Source of the DNA: Paraburkholderia humisilvae
GTDB taxonomy: Bacteria > Pseudomonadota > Gammaproteobacteria > Burkholderiales > Burkholderiaceae
DNA length: 64,000 bases
Direction: 5' to 3'
Assembly: GCF_902859855.1 (NCBI RefSeq)
Contig: NZ_CADIKH010000032.1
Span: 1-64,000 of the forward strand
Shown here: positions 33,124-42,014 of the stretch, piece after piece
Position numbering within the stretch: the stretch's first letter is position 1
How the letters are laid out: each line of letters opens with the position of its first letter
Translations under genes and position numbers: made by a program
The notes under the pieces: model-generated
The model's input: only the letters and a program-made list of their open reading frames with translations
Database searches by the model: none
What the model was told of the DNA's origin: nothing

Positions 33124-34758
33124 TCAGCCCACCACCGCCAGCAGAGCGCCAAACAACAGCGCTGCCAGCAGCAGAGTCAGACAGGACACGGACCATCGAC
33201 GCACGAACGCATCCCCGCACACAGCGATCCGCGCTACCGTCACGCCTCCGCGTTGCAGTCCGTGCAGGAGGTGACCCACATCTCCTGCTGGCACGGACGG
33301 CATCGCCCTGCTCCATCGCGTCCAGCCGATCGCCAGCACCGCACCAGCCAGCACAGGCCAGAATGCCGACCACAGCGCTGCGGGCATCAGCGCCTCAGGT
33401 AGCGTGCCGATAGGGATATTCAGATACAGCACCCACGGCACGATCAGCGAGGCCAGCACCATCGCCAGCCACGCACCGGTCAGCGGCGCGGGCGCGCGAG
33501 CATCGGAATGCGCGACTGCGATTGCGCCCAGACAGCGCAGGAAATGAAGCATCAGCAATGTGGTCGCCACTGAAGACGCCACCGCCAGCGAACCGGCGAG
33601 ATCACCGCCGAGCAAGTCCTTGGCCGCGTATTTGGCCAGTGCGCCGCCGGTGAGCGGCAATCCGCCCAGTCCAAGCGCGATAACAGCCGTGGGCACCTGT
33701 ACCCACCGCAACTTTCCTGCCCCCGTCAGCGCGACCACGCCCACGGCCAGAAACAGCGTGCCTTTTACCAGCAGATGGTGCGCGGCATAGTAAGCCGCCG
33801 CCACCACGGTAGCGGGATCGCCAGCGGCGAGCCCCATGCCGATCACCGCCACCAGAAACCCCATCTGGCTGACGCTTGAATACGCAAGAACGATCTTCGG
33901 CTGAGACTGTGTGATGCCAATCGCCACGCCGTAGAACGCGCCGAACATACCCAGCGTCGCCAGCGGTATGCCGAAGTGCGGCCATGCGTTGCCGAACGGC
34001 AGAAAGCGGACCAACGCGATCACGCTGGCCTTGACCACCGCGCCGCTCAGCACCGCGGCCGCCGGCGTCGGCGCGGCCCCATAGGCATAGGGCATCCAGA
34101 AATGCAGCGGCACCAGGCCGGCCTTGATGGCGAGACCGATCAGCAGCAAGAGCAACGTCGTATCGCGCCACGGCGAGTCCGGCAACGCCGCCGCGGCGTC
34201 GCGAATCAGCAGGCTGCCTCCGGGCGTAGCCTGTGCCAGCAGGATCAGCCCACCAAGCAGAAACGCCTCCGCCAGCAACGCAATGCCAAGATAGAGCGCC
34301 CCAGCATAGCGCGCATCGGGCCCATCGCCCTGGAGCACCAACCCGCTGGCGCCGACGCTCAACACCGCCAGCATCAGATAGAACCCGATCAGATCGGCCG
34401 CCAGAAACACGCCCACGCAGCCGGTCATCGCCATGAACCAGCAGACGACGAACCCGTCGATGCGCTCACGATCGCGCAGAACACGGGTGGCAAAGATTCC
34501 GGCGAACAGCCACAACAATGCGGCCGTGCCGAGCAACAACGCGCCCGACGTATCGAGTGCGAAACGCAACGCGAAACGGCTGTTGCCGAACCTCAGCATT
34601 TCGCTCGGGCTGGCGCAGACCGCCGCCGCCAACGCCGGCAGCGGAGCGATCGCGAACCACGCAGGCAACCGCCTGCGCAGAGGCGCGGACGCGCAAAGCA
34701 GCAGCATCAGCAACGGCAAACCGACGGCGGCGGCCATCAGCGCTTCGCGCATCGTCAT
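33124..34758 (-). CDS. Proton-conducting antiporter subunit (NuoL/M/N family), second D-type Mrp subunit
   Basis: About 544 residues with about 14 membrane helices. The proton-channel core is visible: LIGLAIKAGLVPLHFWMPYA (conserved Lys and HxWLP-type motif), then PTPAAAVLSGAVVKASVIAL and KIVLAYSSVSQMGFLVAVIG. Its start overlaps the stop of the upstream D-type gene by 4 bp (ATGA). Having two NuoM/N-like subunits in tandem is not the standard Mrp set. It would work in the inner membrane in Na+/H+ exchange. It is the last gene of the operon and meets the RibD-like gene tail to tail. Confidence 0.88.
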   Translation of the reverse strand: MTMREALMAAAVGLPLLMLLLCASAPLRRRLPAWFAIAPLPALAAAVCASPSEMLRFGNSRFALRFALDTSGALLLGTAALLWLFAGIFATRVLRDRERIDGFVVCWFMAMTGCVGVFLAADLIGFYLMLAVLSVGASGLVLQGDGPDARYAGALYLGIALLAEAFLLGGLILLAQATPGGSLLIRDAAAALPDSPWRDTTLLLLLIGLAIKAGLVPLHFWMPYAYGAAPTPAAAVLSGAVVKASVIALVRFLPFGNAWPHFGIPLATLGMFGAFYGVAIGITQSQPKIVLAYSSVSQMGFLVAVIGMGLAAGDPATVVAAAYYAAHHLLVKGTLFLAVGVVALTGAGKLRWVQVPTAVIALGLGGLPLTGGALAKYAAKDLLGGDLAGSLAVASSVATTLLMLHFLRCLGAIAVAHSDARAPAPLTGAWLAMVLASLIVPWVLYLNIPIGTLPEALMPAALWSAFWPVLAGAVLAIGWTRWSRAMPSVPAGDVGHLLHGLQRGGVTVARIAVCGDAFVRRWSVSCLTLLLAALLFGALLAVVG

Positions 34759-36266
34759 GGCGCCCCCGTCGACGACATCGCGGTGCGGCCAATCTGCGTC
34801 ACGTCGACCGGCAGCAGCACGGCCAGGCCAAGCAGGAAGGAACACATGGCGAGGCCTAGCACCGCGATCTGCTGATAGCGGGGCACCCGCCGTTTCGGCG
34901 ACCAGTCGGGCGCGGCGGGCTGCATCGCGCGCATGACCACCATGAATACATAGATGCTCGTGAGCAAGCCGCCGACCAACATCACCAGCGCCCACCACCA
35001 TTGCCCGGTCGCGAGCGCCGCCGACAGCAGCAACCACTTGGCGAGAAACCCTCCGGACGGCGGCAAGCCGATCAACGTGGCGCCGGCGAGCGCGAAAGCG
35101 GTCACCGTCATCGGCAAGGTTTGCGCCGCGCCACGCAGATCGGCCAGACGGTCATGGCCCAGCGTGGCGTAGATCAGCCCCGCCGCGAGGAACATCGCCG
35201 ACTTCGCGCTCGCATGCGACATCGCCTGCAGCAAGCCGCCCGTGACAGCTCGCGCGCTATCGTGCGCGACCAGCGGAAACAGCAGAAACAGATAGCCGAT
35301 CTGGGCCACTGTCGAGTATGCGATCAGCAGCTTCAGGCGCGCCTGGCGCAGCGCCGCCACATTGCCAAAGATGATCGCCAGCGCACCCAGGCCGGCGAGC
35401 AGTTGTGCGAACGAGCCGCTCACGACGCCAGCGAAGACATCGACCCACAACCGCACCACCACGAACCATGATCCCTTGATAACGAGTGCCGAAAGCAGCG
35501 CGCTCGCAGCCGCGGGCGCGCCGGCATGCGCAGGCGGCAACCACAGATGCAGCGGGAACAGCGCGGTTTTGGCCAGCATGCCGGCCGTCATCAACGCCAC
35601 GGCAGTCCAGGCAAGCGGCTGTGCGCTGATCCGCTCGGCGAGCAGCGCGATATCCAGCGTGCCATAGGCCCCATAAAGCAGAAAAACACCCAGCAGATAG
35701 AGCATCGAACCGATCAGCGCGAACAGCAGATAGCGCAACGCGGCCTGCAGCGTTTCGGCCCGGCCATCGAGCGACACCAGCGGAACACCGGCAAAGGTCA
35801 GCAATTCGAGCGCGACGTACAGCGTAAAAATGTCTCCGCTCACAAACACCAGATTGAGCGCGCCCCAGACTGCCAGCAGCAGCAGCCAGAAAGCCAGCGG
35901 CGCACGCGCCTCGCGCGTGCCGGCTGGCGTGCCGAAATCGCCGTTGGCGTAGACCGCCACCGCGCCGGTCACCAACGCAACCACCAGCATCATGCAGACC
36001 GACAGCCCATCTGCGCGAAGCATGACACCCAGCGGCGGCGGCCAGCCGCCGAGCGCATAGCGCAATGCGTCGCCCGAGCTCAGCAGCCCGCGCGCAATCG
36101 CCAGCACGATGCCGATACCGCAGACAATCGTCACCCACGCCACGCGTTGCGCACGACGACCGCCGAGCGCGAGGCCAGCCAGCATGCCGGCAAAAGGCAA
36201 CAACACGGCGAGCACCAGCAGCAGGCCACCCGGAGTCGCCTGCCCAGCGAGCGCCAGCGTTCTCAC
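34755..36266 (-). CDS. mnhD: Mrp/Mnh Na+/H+ antiporter subunit D-like (proton-conducting)
   Basis: A 503-residue membrane protein of the NuoM/N type. Key segments: FVSGDIFTLYVALELLTFAG (Glu in helix 5), LAKTALFPLHLWLPPAHAGA (Lys plus HLWLPxAH), then PAAASALLSALVIKGSWFVV and KLLIAYSTVAQIGYLFLL. GTG start overlapping the previous stop by 4 bp. It translocates protons in exchange for Na+ with the other Mrp subunits. Length and motifs fit MrpD. Confidence 0.88.
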   Translation of the reverse strand: MRTLALAGQATPGGLLLVLAVLLPFAGMLAGLALGGRRAQRVAWVTIVCGIGIVLAIARGLLSSGDALRYALGGWPPPLGVMLRADGLSVCMMLVVALVTGAVAVYANGDFGTPAGTREARAPLAFWLLLLAVWGALNLVFVSGDIFTLYVALELLTFAGVPLVSLDGRAETLQAALRYLLFALIGSMLYLLGVFLLYGAYGTLDIALLAERISAQPLAWTAVALMTAGMLAKTALFPLHLWLPPAHAGAPAAASALLSALVIKGSWFVVVRLWVDVFAGVVSGSFAQLLAGLGALAIIFGNVAALRQARLKLLIAYSTVAQIGYLFLLFPLVAHDSARAVTGGLLQAMSHASAKSAMFLAAGLIYATLGHDRLADLRGAAQTLPMTVTAFALAGATLIGLPPSGGFLAKWLLLSAALATGQWWWALVMLVGGLLTSIYVFMVVMRAMQPAAPDWSPKRRVPRYQQIAVLGLAMCSFLLGLAVLLPVDVTQIGRTAMSSTGAP

Positions 36267-36613
36267 TTCAACTCCACATTGGCTGGCCCTTGCCCGGGCA
36301 GAGCGTCACCCTCGGCCACAAGGGAATTCGTGCCGGTTTCCGCAAATCTGCGCAGCATGAGCCCGACCGCCAGTGCGGACGCGGCGAACGACACGACAAT
36401 CGCCGTGATCAACAGCGCCTGCGGCACCGGATCGCCGGTCATGCCGGCAGCCGCGCCTCGATGCGCGATCACCGCACAAGCCAGAAACACGCCGTTGCCT
36501 GTCAGGTTGAACGCCAGAACCTTGCGCAAGGGCTGCGGGTTGACGATCAGGCCGTACAGGCCGAGGCCCACGAGCGCGGCGGCAGTCAGGCCGAACAGCT
36601 GCGATACGTTCAT
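36263..36613 (-). CDS. mnhC: Mrp/Mnh Na+/H+ antiporter subunit C (NuoK-like)
   Basis: 116 residues with three helices: QLFGLTAAALVGLGLYGLIV, then VLAFNLTGNGVFLACAVI and PVPQALLITAIVVSFAASAL. The last holds the DPVPQALVLTAIVI-type signature of MrpC with the Glu or Asp typical of NuoK-like subunits. It overlaps both neighbours by 4 bp, so translation is coupled. Confidence 0.9.
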   Translation of the reverse strand: MNVSQLFGLTAAALVGLGLYGLIVNPQPLRKVLAFNLTGNGVFLACAVIAHRGAAAGMTGDPVPQALLITAIVVSFAASALAVGLMLRRFAETGTNSLVAEGDALPGQGPANVELK

Positions 36614-37554
36614 GTGCTCACCTCCGGCCGCTGCGGCGGCCCGACCAGCAGGAGTACCAGGGTTACCGCAAGCGAAGGCAGCAGCGCAAGTTCGATGATG
36701 ATGATCCACAGCTTTGCCCAACCATCGGGGTACGCCAGAAACGCACCCGCCACGACGGCGCCGAGCACCCCTAGCGCGATAAAGATTGCCGGGCCGAGGA
36801 TCAACACGACACGCAACCAGCGCCGGCTCACCGCAGGCGCATCGCGCAGACCGGACATCATCACGAGCAGCCACATCGCAGCAATCACTGTGGCGCCCTG
36901 GAACTTGCCGCCCGGATGATCGGCGCCGGCCCAGAAAATGTAGAGGCCGATCACCACGCCTATCGGCGGCAACACGCGCGCCAGATACACCAGGATGTCG
37001 TTGGGACTCACCACCTGCGCCAGTCCCGGCCTGCCGCCCCAGCAGTGGTCGGGCGCCAGTGACCAGACACCGACCACGCCGAACAGCAACGCGATCGCTT
37101 CCAGCAGCGTGTCGATCGCACGGAACGACAGCAGCACGGCGGTAATCGGGTTGCCGACGCCGGTCGACTGGATGTGCCGCGCCACGTCGGGCGCCAGCGT
37201 GGGGGCGGGGTCCGGCAAGCGCAGCAGGCACGCGGCGATGACGACGGCGACAGCCGTTGCAGCCGTGGCTGCCGCGGCGCGTAGCGCGAGGCCAGGCTGT
37301 TCGGCCTGGGCCGCGGCTTCGGTCGCATGCAAGCGGGAAGCTGCACGGATCAGCAGTGCGCCGGTCAAGCCCGCGCCAATGGCCGCTTCGGTCAACGCGA
37401 CGTCGACTGCGGCAAGCACGAGCCACGCCAGCGTCAGCAACAACCCATAAGGAATAAACCCGGCTACCGCGGCGAACGTGTCGCGTACCACAACGGTCCA
37501 GAGCGCAAGCGCCAATAACAGGATCGCTATGCCGACCGAGATAGCGAAGATCAC
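36610..37554 (-). CDS. mnhB: Fused MbhD/MnhB-type subunit of the Mrp antiporter
   Basis: 314 residues. The N-terminal 100 residues (LTLAWLVLAAVDVALTEAAI, then GAGLTGALL) match the MbhD-like piece that is the C-terminal part of MrpA elsewhere. The middle has FRAIDTLLEAIALLFGVVGV, an MbhE-like segment, and the C-terminal half VLPPIGVVIGLYIFWAGADH with PGGKFQGATVIAA is MnhB. So the protein combines the pieces normally split between the end of MrpA and MrpB. No large MrpA proton channel precedes it. 4-bp overlaps with both neighbours. Confidence 0.87.
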   Translation of the reverse strand: MIFAISVGIAILLLALALWTVVVRDTFAAVAGFIPYGLLLTLAWLVLAAVDVALTEAAIGAGLTGALLIRAASRLHATEAAAQAEQPGLALRAAAATAATAVAVVIAACLLRLPDPAPTLAPDVARHIQSTGVGNPITAVLLSFRAIDTLLEAIALLFGVVGVWSLAPDHCWGGRPGLAQVVSPNDILVYLARVLPPIGVVIGLYIFWAGADHPGGKFQGATVIAAMWLLVMMSGLRDAPAVSRRWLRVVLILGPAIFIALGVLGAVVAGAFLAYPDGWAKLWIIIIELALLPSLAVTLVLLLVGPPQRPEVST

Positions 37555-37844
37555 GGGCGTTGCTCCTGCCGGCGTGCCGCGCGCGCAATGAGTTGCGACA
37601 CATCGGACGAGGTCAGCAGCACCAGTAGCCAGACCACAACCAGCTTGAGGGCCACCATGACATGACCGGCCTGTGGCAGCAACCCCAGCACGACCATGCC
37701 CAGACCGAGGTTATCGGCCTTGGTCAGCGCGTGCAGCCGCGTGTACGTATCCGGAAATCGCAATAGCCCGACCGTACCGGCCACAAAAAAGAAAATGCCG
37801 GCCAGCATCGCGATGATGGTGAAGACGTCGGCTGCGATTTTCAT
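37551..37844 (-). CDS. mnhG: Mrp/Mnh antiporter subunit G
   Basis: 97 residues with the MnhG signature: GIFFFVAGTVGLLRFPDTYT, then RLHALTKADNLGLGMVVLGL, and a third helix VALKLVVVWLLVLLTS. A small accessory membrane subunit of the Mrp complex. 4-bp overlaps on both sides. Confidence 0.93.
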   Translation of the reverse strand: MKIAADVFTIIAMLAGIFFFVAGTVGLLRFPDTYTRLHALTKADNLGLGMVVLGLLPQAGHVMVALKLVVVWLLVLLTSSDVSQLIARAARRQEQRP

Positions 37845-38125
37845 GTCCGATCCTCTTTGCCGGCCTCGCCTTCTGTCTGCCGGTCGGCTTTGACAAAGGC
37901 GACCGACGCGAACGCCGCGAGCACCGCGAGCGTCAACGCGACATCGACTACCGCCTCCACGCCGCTTGCCGTGCCGACCAGCAGCAACGCCGCAATCCCC
38001 CCCGTACCGAACAGTTGAGCCGCCATCATGCGGTCGGCCCGCGTGGGACCGCGCAGCACGCTCAACAAGCCGACCGCAACCATGAACAGCACCAGTCCGG
38101 AGACGGTAATGAGCACGTCAGTCAT
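37841..38125 (-). CDS. mnhF: Mrp/Mnh antiporter subunit F
   Basis: 94 residues starting MTDVLITVSGLVLFMVAVGL; RGPTRADRMMAAQLFGTGGI is the MnhF signature and VVDVALTLAVLAAFASVAFV the last helix. The tail is charged. The start lies inside the end of mnhE (8-bp overlap). Confidence 0.92.
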   Translation of the reverse strand: MTDVLITVSGLVLFMVAVGLLSVLRGPTRADRMMAAQLFGTGGIAALLLVGTASGVEAVVDVALTLAVLAAFASVAFVKADRQTEGEAGKEDRT

Positions 38126-38645
38126 CTCGTTCCCCACGGGTGAATACGCCGGCAAGACGCCGCTCTTCGTCTGCCAACTGTTCGGCAATCGGCTGCGAAA
38201 CGTCGAGGCAGTGGTAAACGAGCCCGTCTTCGGTGTCGTCAATCGGAAGCGAACCCGGCAGGAGGCTGGTGACGATCGCGAAATCATTGCGCGCCATGCC
38301 CGGCGGAAAACCGACACGATAGACCACGATGCCCGGTTGCAACGGCAAGCGCGGGTGCAATGCACGGCGCGCCACGTCGATTCCGGCCAGCAGCGATTGC
38401 GCGAGGAAATGCGGTGCAAATAGCAGTAAAGCGCCGATGCGCAGTTGTCTTGCGGCGGGAGGCAGCAGAAGCAGGCTCATCTGCGTCGCGACGAGGGTCG
38501 CGACCAGGCCGAAAATCAGATCGGCCGGCTTCACGCTCGACATCAGAATGATCCAGAGCGCCAGAAAACACAGCGCGCGCGCCAGCGCGGCGCGCCAATG
38601 CGCACGCATATCGAGCAGGAAAGCATGAAGCGATGCGGTGTTCAT
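38118..38645 (-). CDS. mnhE: Mrp/Mnh antiporter subunit E
   Basis: 175 residues. Two N-terminal helices (ALCFLALWIILMSSVKPADL and LIFGLVATLVATQMSLLLLP) precede a soluble domain with LPLQPGIVVYR, NDFAIVTSLLPGSLPID and VYHCLDVSQPI, the typical MnhE pattern ending in a His-containing strand. It is the first gene of a seven-gene operon (E-F-G-B-C-D-D'). A 36-bp sequence shared with the second RND operon lies just upstream. Confidence 0.92.
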   Translation of the reverse strand: MNTASLHAFLLDMRAHWRAALARALCFLALWIILMSSVKPADLIFGLVATLVATQMSLLLLPPAARQLRIGALLLFAPHFLAQSLLAGIDVARRALHPRLPLQPGIVVYRVGFPPGMARNDFAIVTSLLPGSLPIDDTEDGLVYHCLDVSQPIAEQLADEERRLAGVFTRGERDD

Positions 38646-38651
38646 AAAAGA

Positions 38652-38687
38652 TGCACGCCTCCTCTACCGAAAGCCCGGCAATCGCGA
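38652..38687 (-). repeat. 36-bp element upstream of mnhE (copy A)
   Basis: Matches 55034-55069 at 34 of 36 positions, in the same orientation and both a few bases upstream of a gene start. On the reverse strand it contains GCCGGGCTTTCG and ends in AGAGGAGGCGTGCA, a strong ribosome-binding-like segment; here it lies 6 nt from the mnhE start. Confidence 0.75.
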
Positions 38688-38915
38688 CCTGCGAAACGGG
38701 TTGAAAACTTCGCTTTCTAGCGTGAAACCAATGCAAAGCATCGCGTACGCTTTGCGTGGGTTGCGTGAGGAAATCGACTGTTCTTTGGCTGCGGCCTTTT
38801 CTGTCCGCTGAACATATCGAGTTCCTATCATAGTTCCAGGAGACGACGTCGTCGAACTATCCATTGCGACAGCAGGCATTCCGCGGTGTGTTCCGGCAAC
38901 TCAGTAGTCCGGCGT

Positions 38916-40385
38916 TCACGGCTCGTCGCCCGTTGAGGCCACTGAAGGCGCTTGCGAAACGCGAGGCATGCGGATACCGGCGTACGCAATCGCCACCGTC
39001 AGCAGCGGACTCGCGATGCAAAACACCGCAAAGGGTGCATAGCTGAGCGTGGACACGCCAAGCGTCGCCGCCATGTAGGCGCCGCAACTGTTCCACGGAA
39101 TCAGTGCGCCGGTCGTCGTGGCTGAGTCACCCACCGAGCGCGATAGCACGACGGGCGCGTAGCCGCGTGCCGCGAATGCGTTCTTGAACATCCGCGCCGG
39201 CAGCACGACCGCGATGAACTGGTCCGCCGTGACGATGTTCGTTGCGATGGTCGCCACCACCAGTGACCCCACCAGCGCGCCGCCGCTCTTTGCCCATTGG
39301 ACGACCGGGGCGATGATGCGCTCTATCACGCCGCATTTCTCGACCACGCCCCCGAATGCCAGTGCCGTGATGATCAGCCAGATCGTATTCAACATGCTGT
39401 CCATGCCACCGCGAGTCAGCAGCGTGTCAAGCGCGGGATTCCCTGTGGCAGCCTTGTACCCGCTCACCAACGCGAGCCATACGCCTTTGAGCAACGCAAT
39501 TCCGGTGGGCACGCCCTCGCGCGCCGCGGCAAACGTGATGACGCGCGCCGGTTCGACGAACACGGCGACCAGGCCACCCGCCAACGCGCCAAGAAAGATC
39601 GTGGTGAACGGCGGCATCCGGAACAGCGTCAGCGCGACGACCAGAACAAGCGGCGCGAATAGCACCGGCGATATATGGAATGCGTTCTGCATCGCCGCCA
39701 GTTCGTCGCTCGCATCGAAATCGCCGGGCCGGCCGAACAGATAGAACACGGCCAGCGCGATGACGATCGCGACCAGCGAGGTCAGCAGCGTCTCGCGCAC
39801 ATGATGATAGAGATCGACGCCCGCCGCCGCAGCGGCAAGATTCGCGGAGTCCGAGAGCGGCGAGGACTTGTCGCCGAAATAAGCGCCGGAAATCACGGCT
39901 CCGGCTGTGATGGCAGGGTTCAGATCCATGCTCTGGGAAATGCCCATCAACCCGATGCCGACCGTGCCCGCGACAGTCCATGACGTGCCGATGCTGAATG
40001 AGATCAACGCGCAGATCGCGGCCGCGGTAACGTAGAAATAGTCAGGGCTCAGCAACCTCAGGCCGTAATAGACCATCGCCACGATCGTGCCGCACATCGC
40101 CCACGTGCCGATCAGCGCGCCGACCGCGAACAGGATGAAAATCGCACCAATGCCGGAGCTGACACTTGCGCTCGCGGCCTCCCCCAGCGACTTAAGCGAA
40201 TGCCCGCGCCGCCAACCGATGAATACAGCGATCATCGTCGCCACGACAAGCGCCACCTGGTTCGGCCCGTTCGAGCCGCCGTCGCCAAACAGGTAGTAGG
40301 ACAGACCAACCAGCAGCACAAGGGCAGCGACTGGAATCAGCGCTTCGAACATCGTGACCGGCTGGGGTGACTCGTGCTTCTTCAT
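38916..40385 (-). CDS. nhaC: NhaC family Na+/H+ antiporter
   Basis: 489 residues with 11-12 helices of the NhaC type: VGALIGTWAMCGTIVAMVYY, then FSIGTSWTVAGTVGIGLMGI, VISGAYFGDKSSPLSDSANL (a conserved Asp and Ser-rich motif), NIVTADQFIAVVLPARMF and GALIPWNSCGAYMAATLGV. Electroneutral or electrogenic Na+/H+ exchange at the inner membrane. GAGGGAG lies 7 nt before the ATG. It lies directly upstream of the Mrp operon on the same strand (270 bp), forming one sodium/pH block. Confidence 0.92.
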   Translation of the reverse strand: MKKHESPQPVTMFEALIPVAALVLLVGLSYYLFGDGGSNGPNQVALVVATMIAVFIGWRRGHSLKSLGEAASASVSSGIGAIFILFAVGALIGTWAMCGTIVAMVYYGLRLLSPDYFYVTAAAICALISFSIGTSWTVAGTVGIGLMGISQSMDLNPAITAGAVISGAYFGDKSSPLSDSANLAAAAAGVDLYHHVRETLLTSLVAIVIALAVFYLFGRPGDFDASDELAAMQNAFHISPVLFAPLVLVVALTLFRMPPFTTIFLGALAGGLVAVFVEPARVITFAAAREGVPTGIALLKGVWLALVSGYKAATGNPALDTLLTRGGMDSMLNTIWLIITALAFGGVVEKCGVIERIIAPVVQWAKSGGALVGSLVVATIATNIVTADQFIAVVLPARMFKNAFAARGYAPVVLSRSVGDSATTTGALIPWNSCGAYMAATLGVSTLSYAPFAVFCIASPLLTVAIAYAGIRMPRVSQAPSVASTGDEP

Positions 40386-40592
40386 GACGATGCTCCCTCT
40401 GCGTTGTCGGCGCTCGGCCTTGCGATCCGGACCGCCCGGTTCACCAACCTGTCAACGAATGATGCAAGCCCCCATCCTGCGCGACGAATTCCGTACCGAT
40501 ATCACCGCCGTTACTTCAAGCATAGGAAAGATTATTGGCGCGTGAATGCGCGTCGGCCTCCGGTTCAGCGCTACCCGGGCGGACCGAGCGGC

Positions 40593-42014
40593 TCAACCAC
40601 CCTGCCCTCCCCCTAGCGCGACATAAAGCGAGGCGCCATTTTGCAGCGCGGCCGCGCGCAACTGGATCAATTGCTGTTGCGCGGCAAACAGGTTGCGCTT
40701 CGCATCGACCACTTCGAGATAGATGGAAATGCCGTTCTGGTATCGAAGTTCGGCCGCCTCCGCCAGGCGCTCTTCGGAGGCCACCGCGCGTTCCTGAGCG
40801 GCGATCTGCTCCTGCAGCCGCTGGCGCGCGATAAGGGCGTCGGATACCTCGCGGAAGGCTACCTGAACCGTCTTCTGATAGTTCGCGACGAGTTCGCTAC
40901 GACGTGCTTGCGACAAGCCGAGTTGCGCGCTGCGGCGGCCCGCGTCGAATATCGGAAGCGTGACGAATCCGGATATCAGCCATGCCTGCTTGCCTGGCAC
41001 GAACAGGTCGTTCAGCTCGGGAGACACATAGCCAAAATTGCCCGTGAGCGAAATACGCGGAAAATAGTCGGCACGCGCCGCGCCGATATCCGCGTCGGCC
41101 GCCCGCAACGACTGCTCGGCCGCCCGAACATCCGGACGCAACGTGAGGAGCGAAGAAGGCAGGCCCGCATCGAGATTGCCGAACTGATCGGCGTCCTGCA
41201 TCTCATGCCGCTCAGAAATGTCGACGGGCAGCGGTCCGCCAATCAGGACCACCAACTGATCGCGCTGCTGTCCGGTCGTTCTTTGCAGCTCGGCCAGTTG
41301 CGTCTGCGCCTGAGTGACCAGGATTTTCGCGTGCTCGTAATCGACGAGCGACGTCGCGCCGGCCTCGAGGCGCAGTGTCGCGACCTCCAGCGCGTATTGG
41401 CGCGTCGCAAGCGTATGTTCGGCAAGGGCGATGCCCTCATTGCCCGAAAGGATCGCGTAGTAGGTCGCCGCGACATTGCTGATCAGCGAAAGACGAAACG
41501 CTTGAGTCGCCTCGACGGTCGCCAGATAGTTCCGGCGCGCGGACTCCGCCATATTGGCGACACGCCCCCAGAAGTCCAGCTCGAACGACGTAACGGCCAC
41601 CTGCACGTTGTACTGGTTGAAGTGAACCGACGTGTTGGTGTTCGGATCCTCGGGTTCGATCACGTTAAGCGGCGTCTTGGTGCGCGTCGCATCCGCGCCG
41701 GCGACCACTTGCGGAAACTGTGCGGAGCGCTGCACGCGATAGAGTGCCTGAGCCTGATCGATACGCGCGACGGAAGCGGCCAGATCGCGATTGCGCTCCA
41801 GCGCCGTCGCAATCAGTTGCCTGAGCGTCGGATCGCGAAAGAACATTTCCCATGTGACTTCGGACGCGAGCCGGTCGCCGCCCGCCGTGACAATATCCGC
41901 ACTCTCGTAGCTGCCCGCTATCGGTAGATCGGGCTGCTGGTAGCGCGGCGCGAAATTGCACGACGCCAATGCAAGGCACGTGATGAGCGCAATCGCCACC
42001 CTAACCTTACGCAT
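40593..42014 (-). CDS. RND efflux outer-membrane lipoprotein, NodT/OprM type (pump 1)
   Basis: About 473 residues. Lipoprotein signal VRVAIALITCLALASC with the lipobox Cys at residue 19, then NFAPRYQQPDLP, the usual NodT opening. Two OEP domains follow, with coiled-coil helices (ARIDQAQALYRVQRSAQFPQ; ARRNYLATVEATQAFR) and LLTLRPDVRAAEQSLRAADA. A trimeric outer-membrane channel for the adjacent RND pump. The ATG at 42014 has AGGAGA and overlaps the end of the RND gene by 8 bp. Gene order MFP-RND-OMF. Confidence 0.92.
   Translation of the reverse strand: MRKVRVAIALITCLALASCNFAPRYQQPDLPIAGSYESADIVTAGGDRLASEVTWEMFFRDPTLRQLIATALERNRDLAASVARIDQAQALYRVQRSAQFPQVVAGADATRTKTPLNVIEPEDPNTNTSVHFNQYNVQVAVTSFELDFWGRVANMAESARRNYLATVEATQAFRLSLISNVAATYYAILSGNEGIALAEHTLATRQYALEVATLRLEAGATSLVDYEHAKILVTQAQTQLAELQRTTGQQRDQLVVLIGGPLPVDISERHEMQDADQFGNLDAGLPSSLLTLRPDVRAAEQSLRAADADIGAARADYFPRISLTGNFGYVSPELNDLFVPGKQAWLISGFVTLPIFDAGRRSAQLGLSQARRSELVANYQKTVQVAFREVSDALIARQRLQEQIAAQERAVASEERLAEAAELRYQNGISIYLEVVDAKRNLFAAQQQLIQLRAAALQNGASLYVALGGGQGG

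Noticed and set aside
34000..37500. Long forward-strand frames rich in Arg and Gln across the Mrp operon
   Set aside because: They are antisense shadows caused by high third-position GC in the membrane-protein genes.
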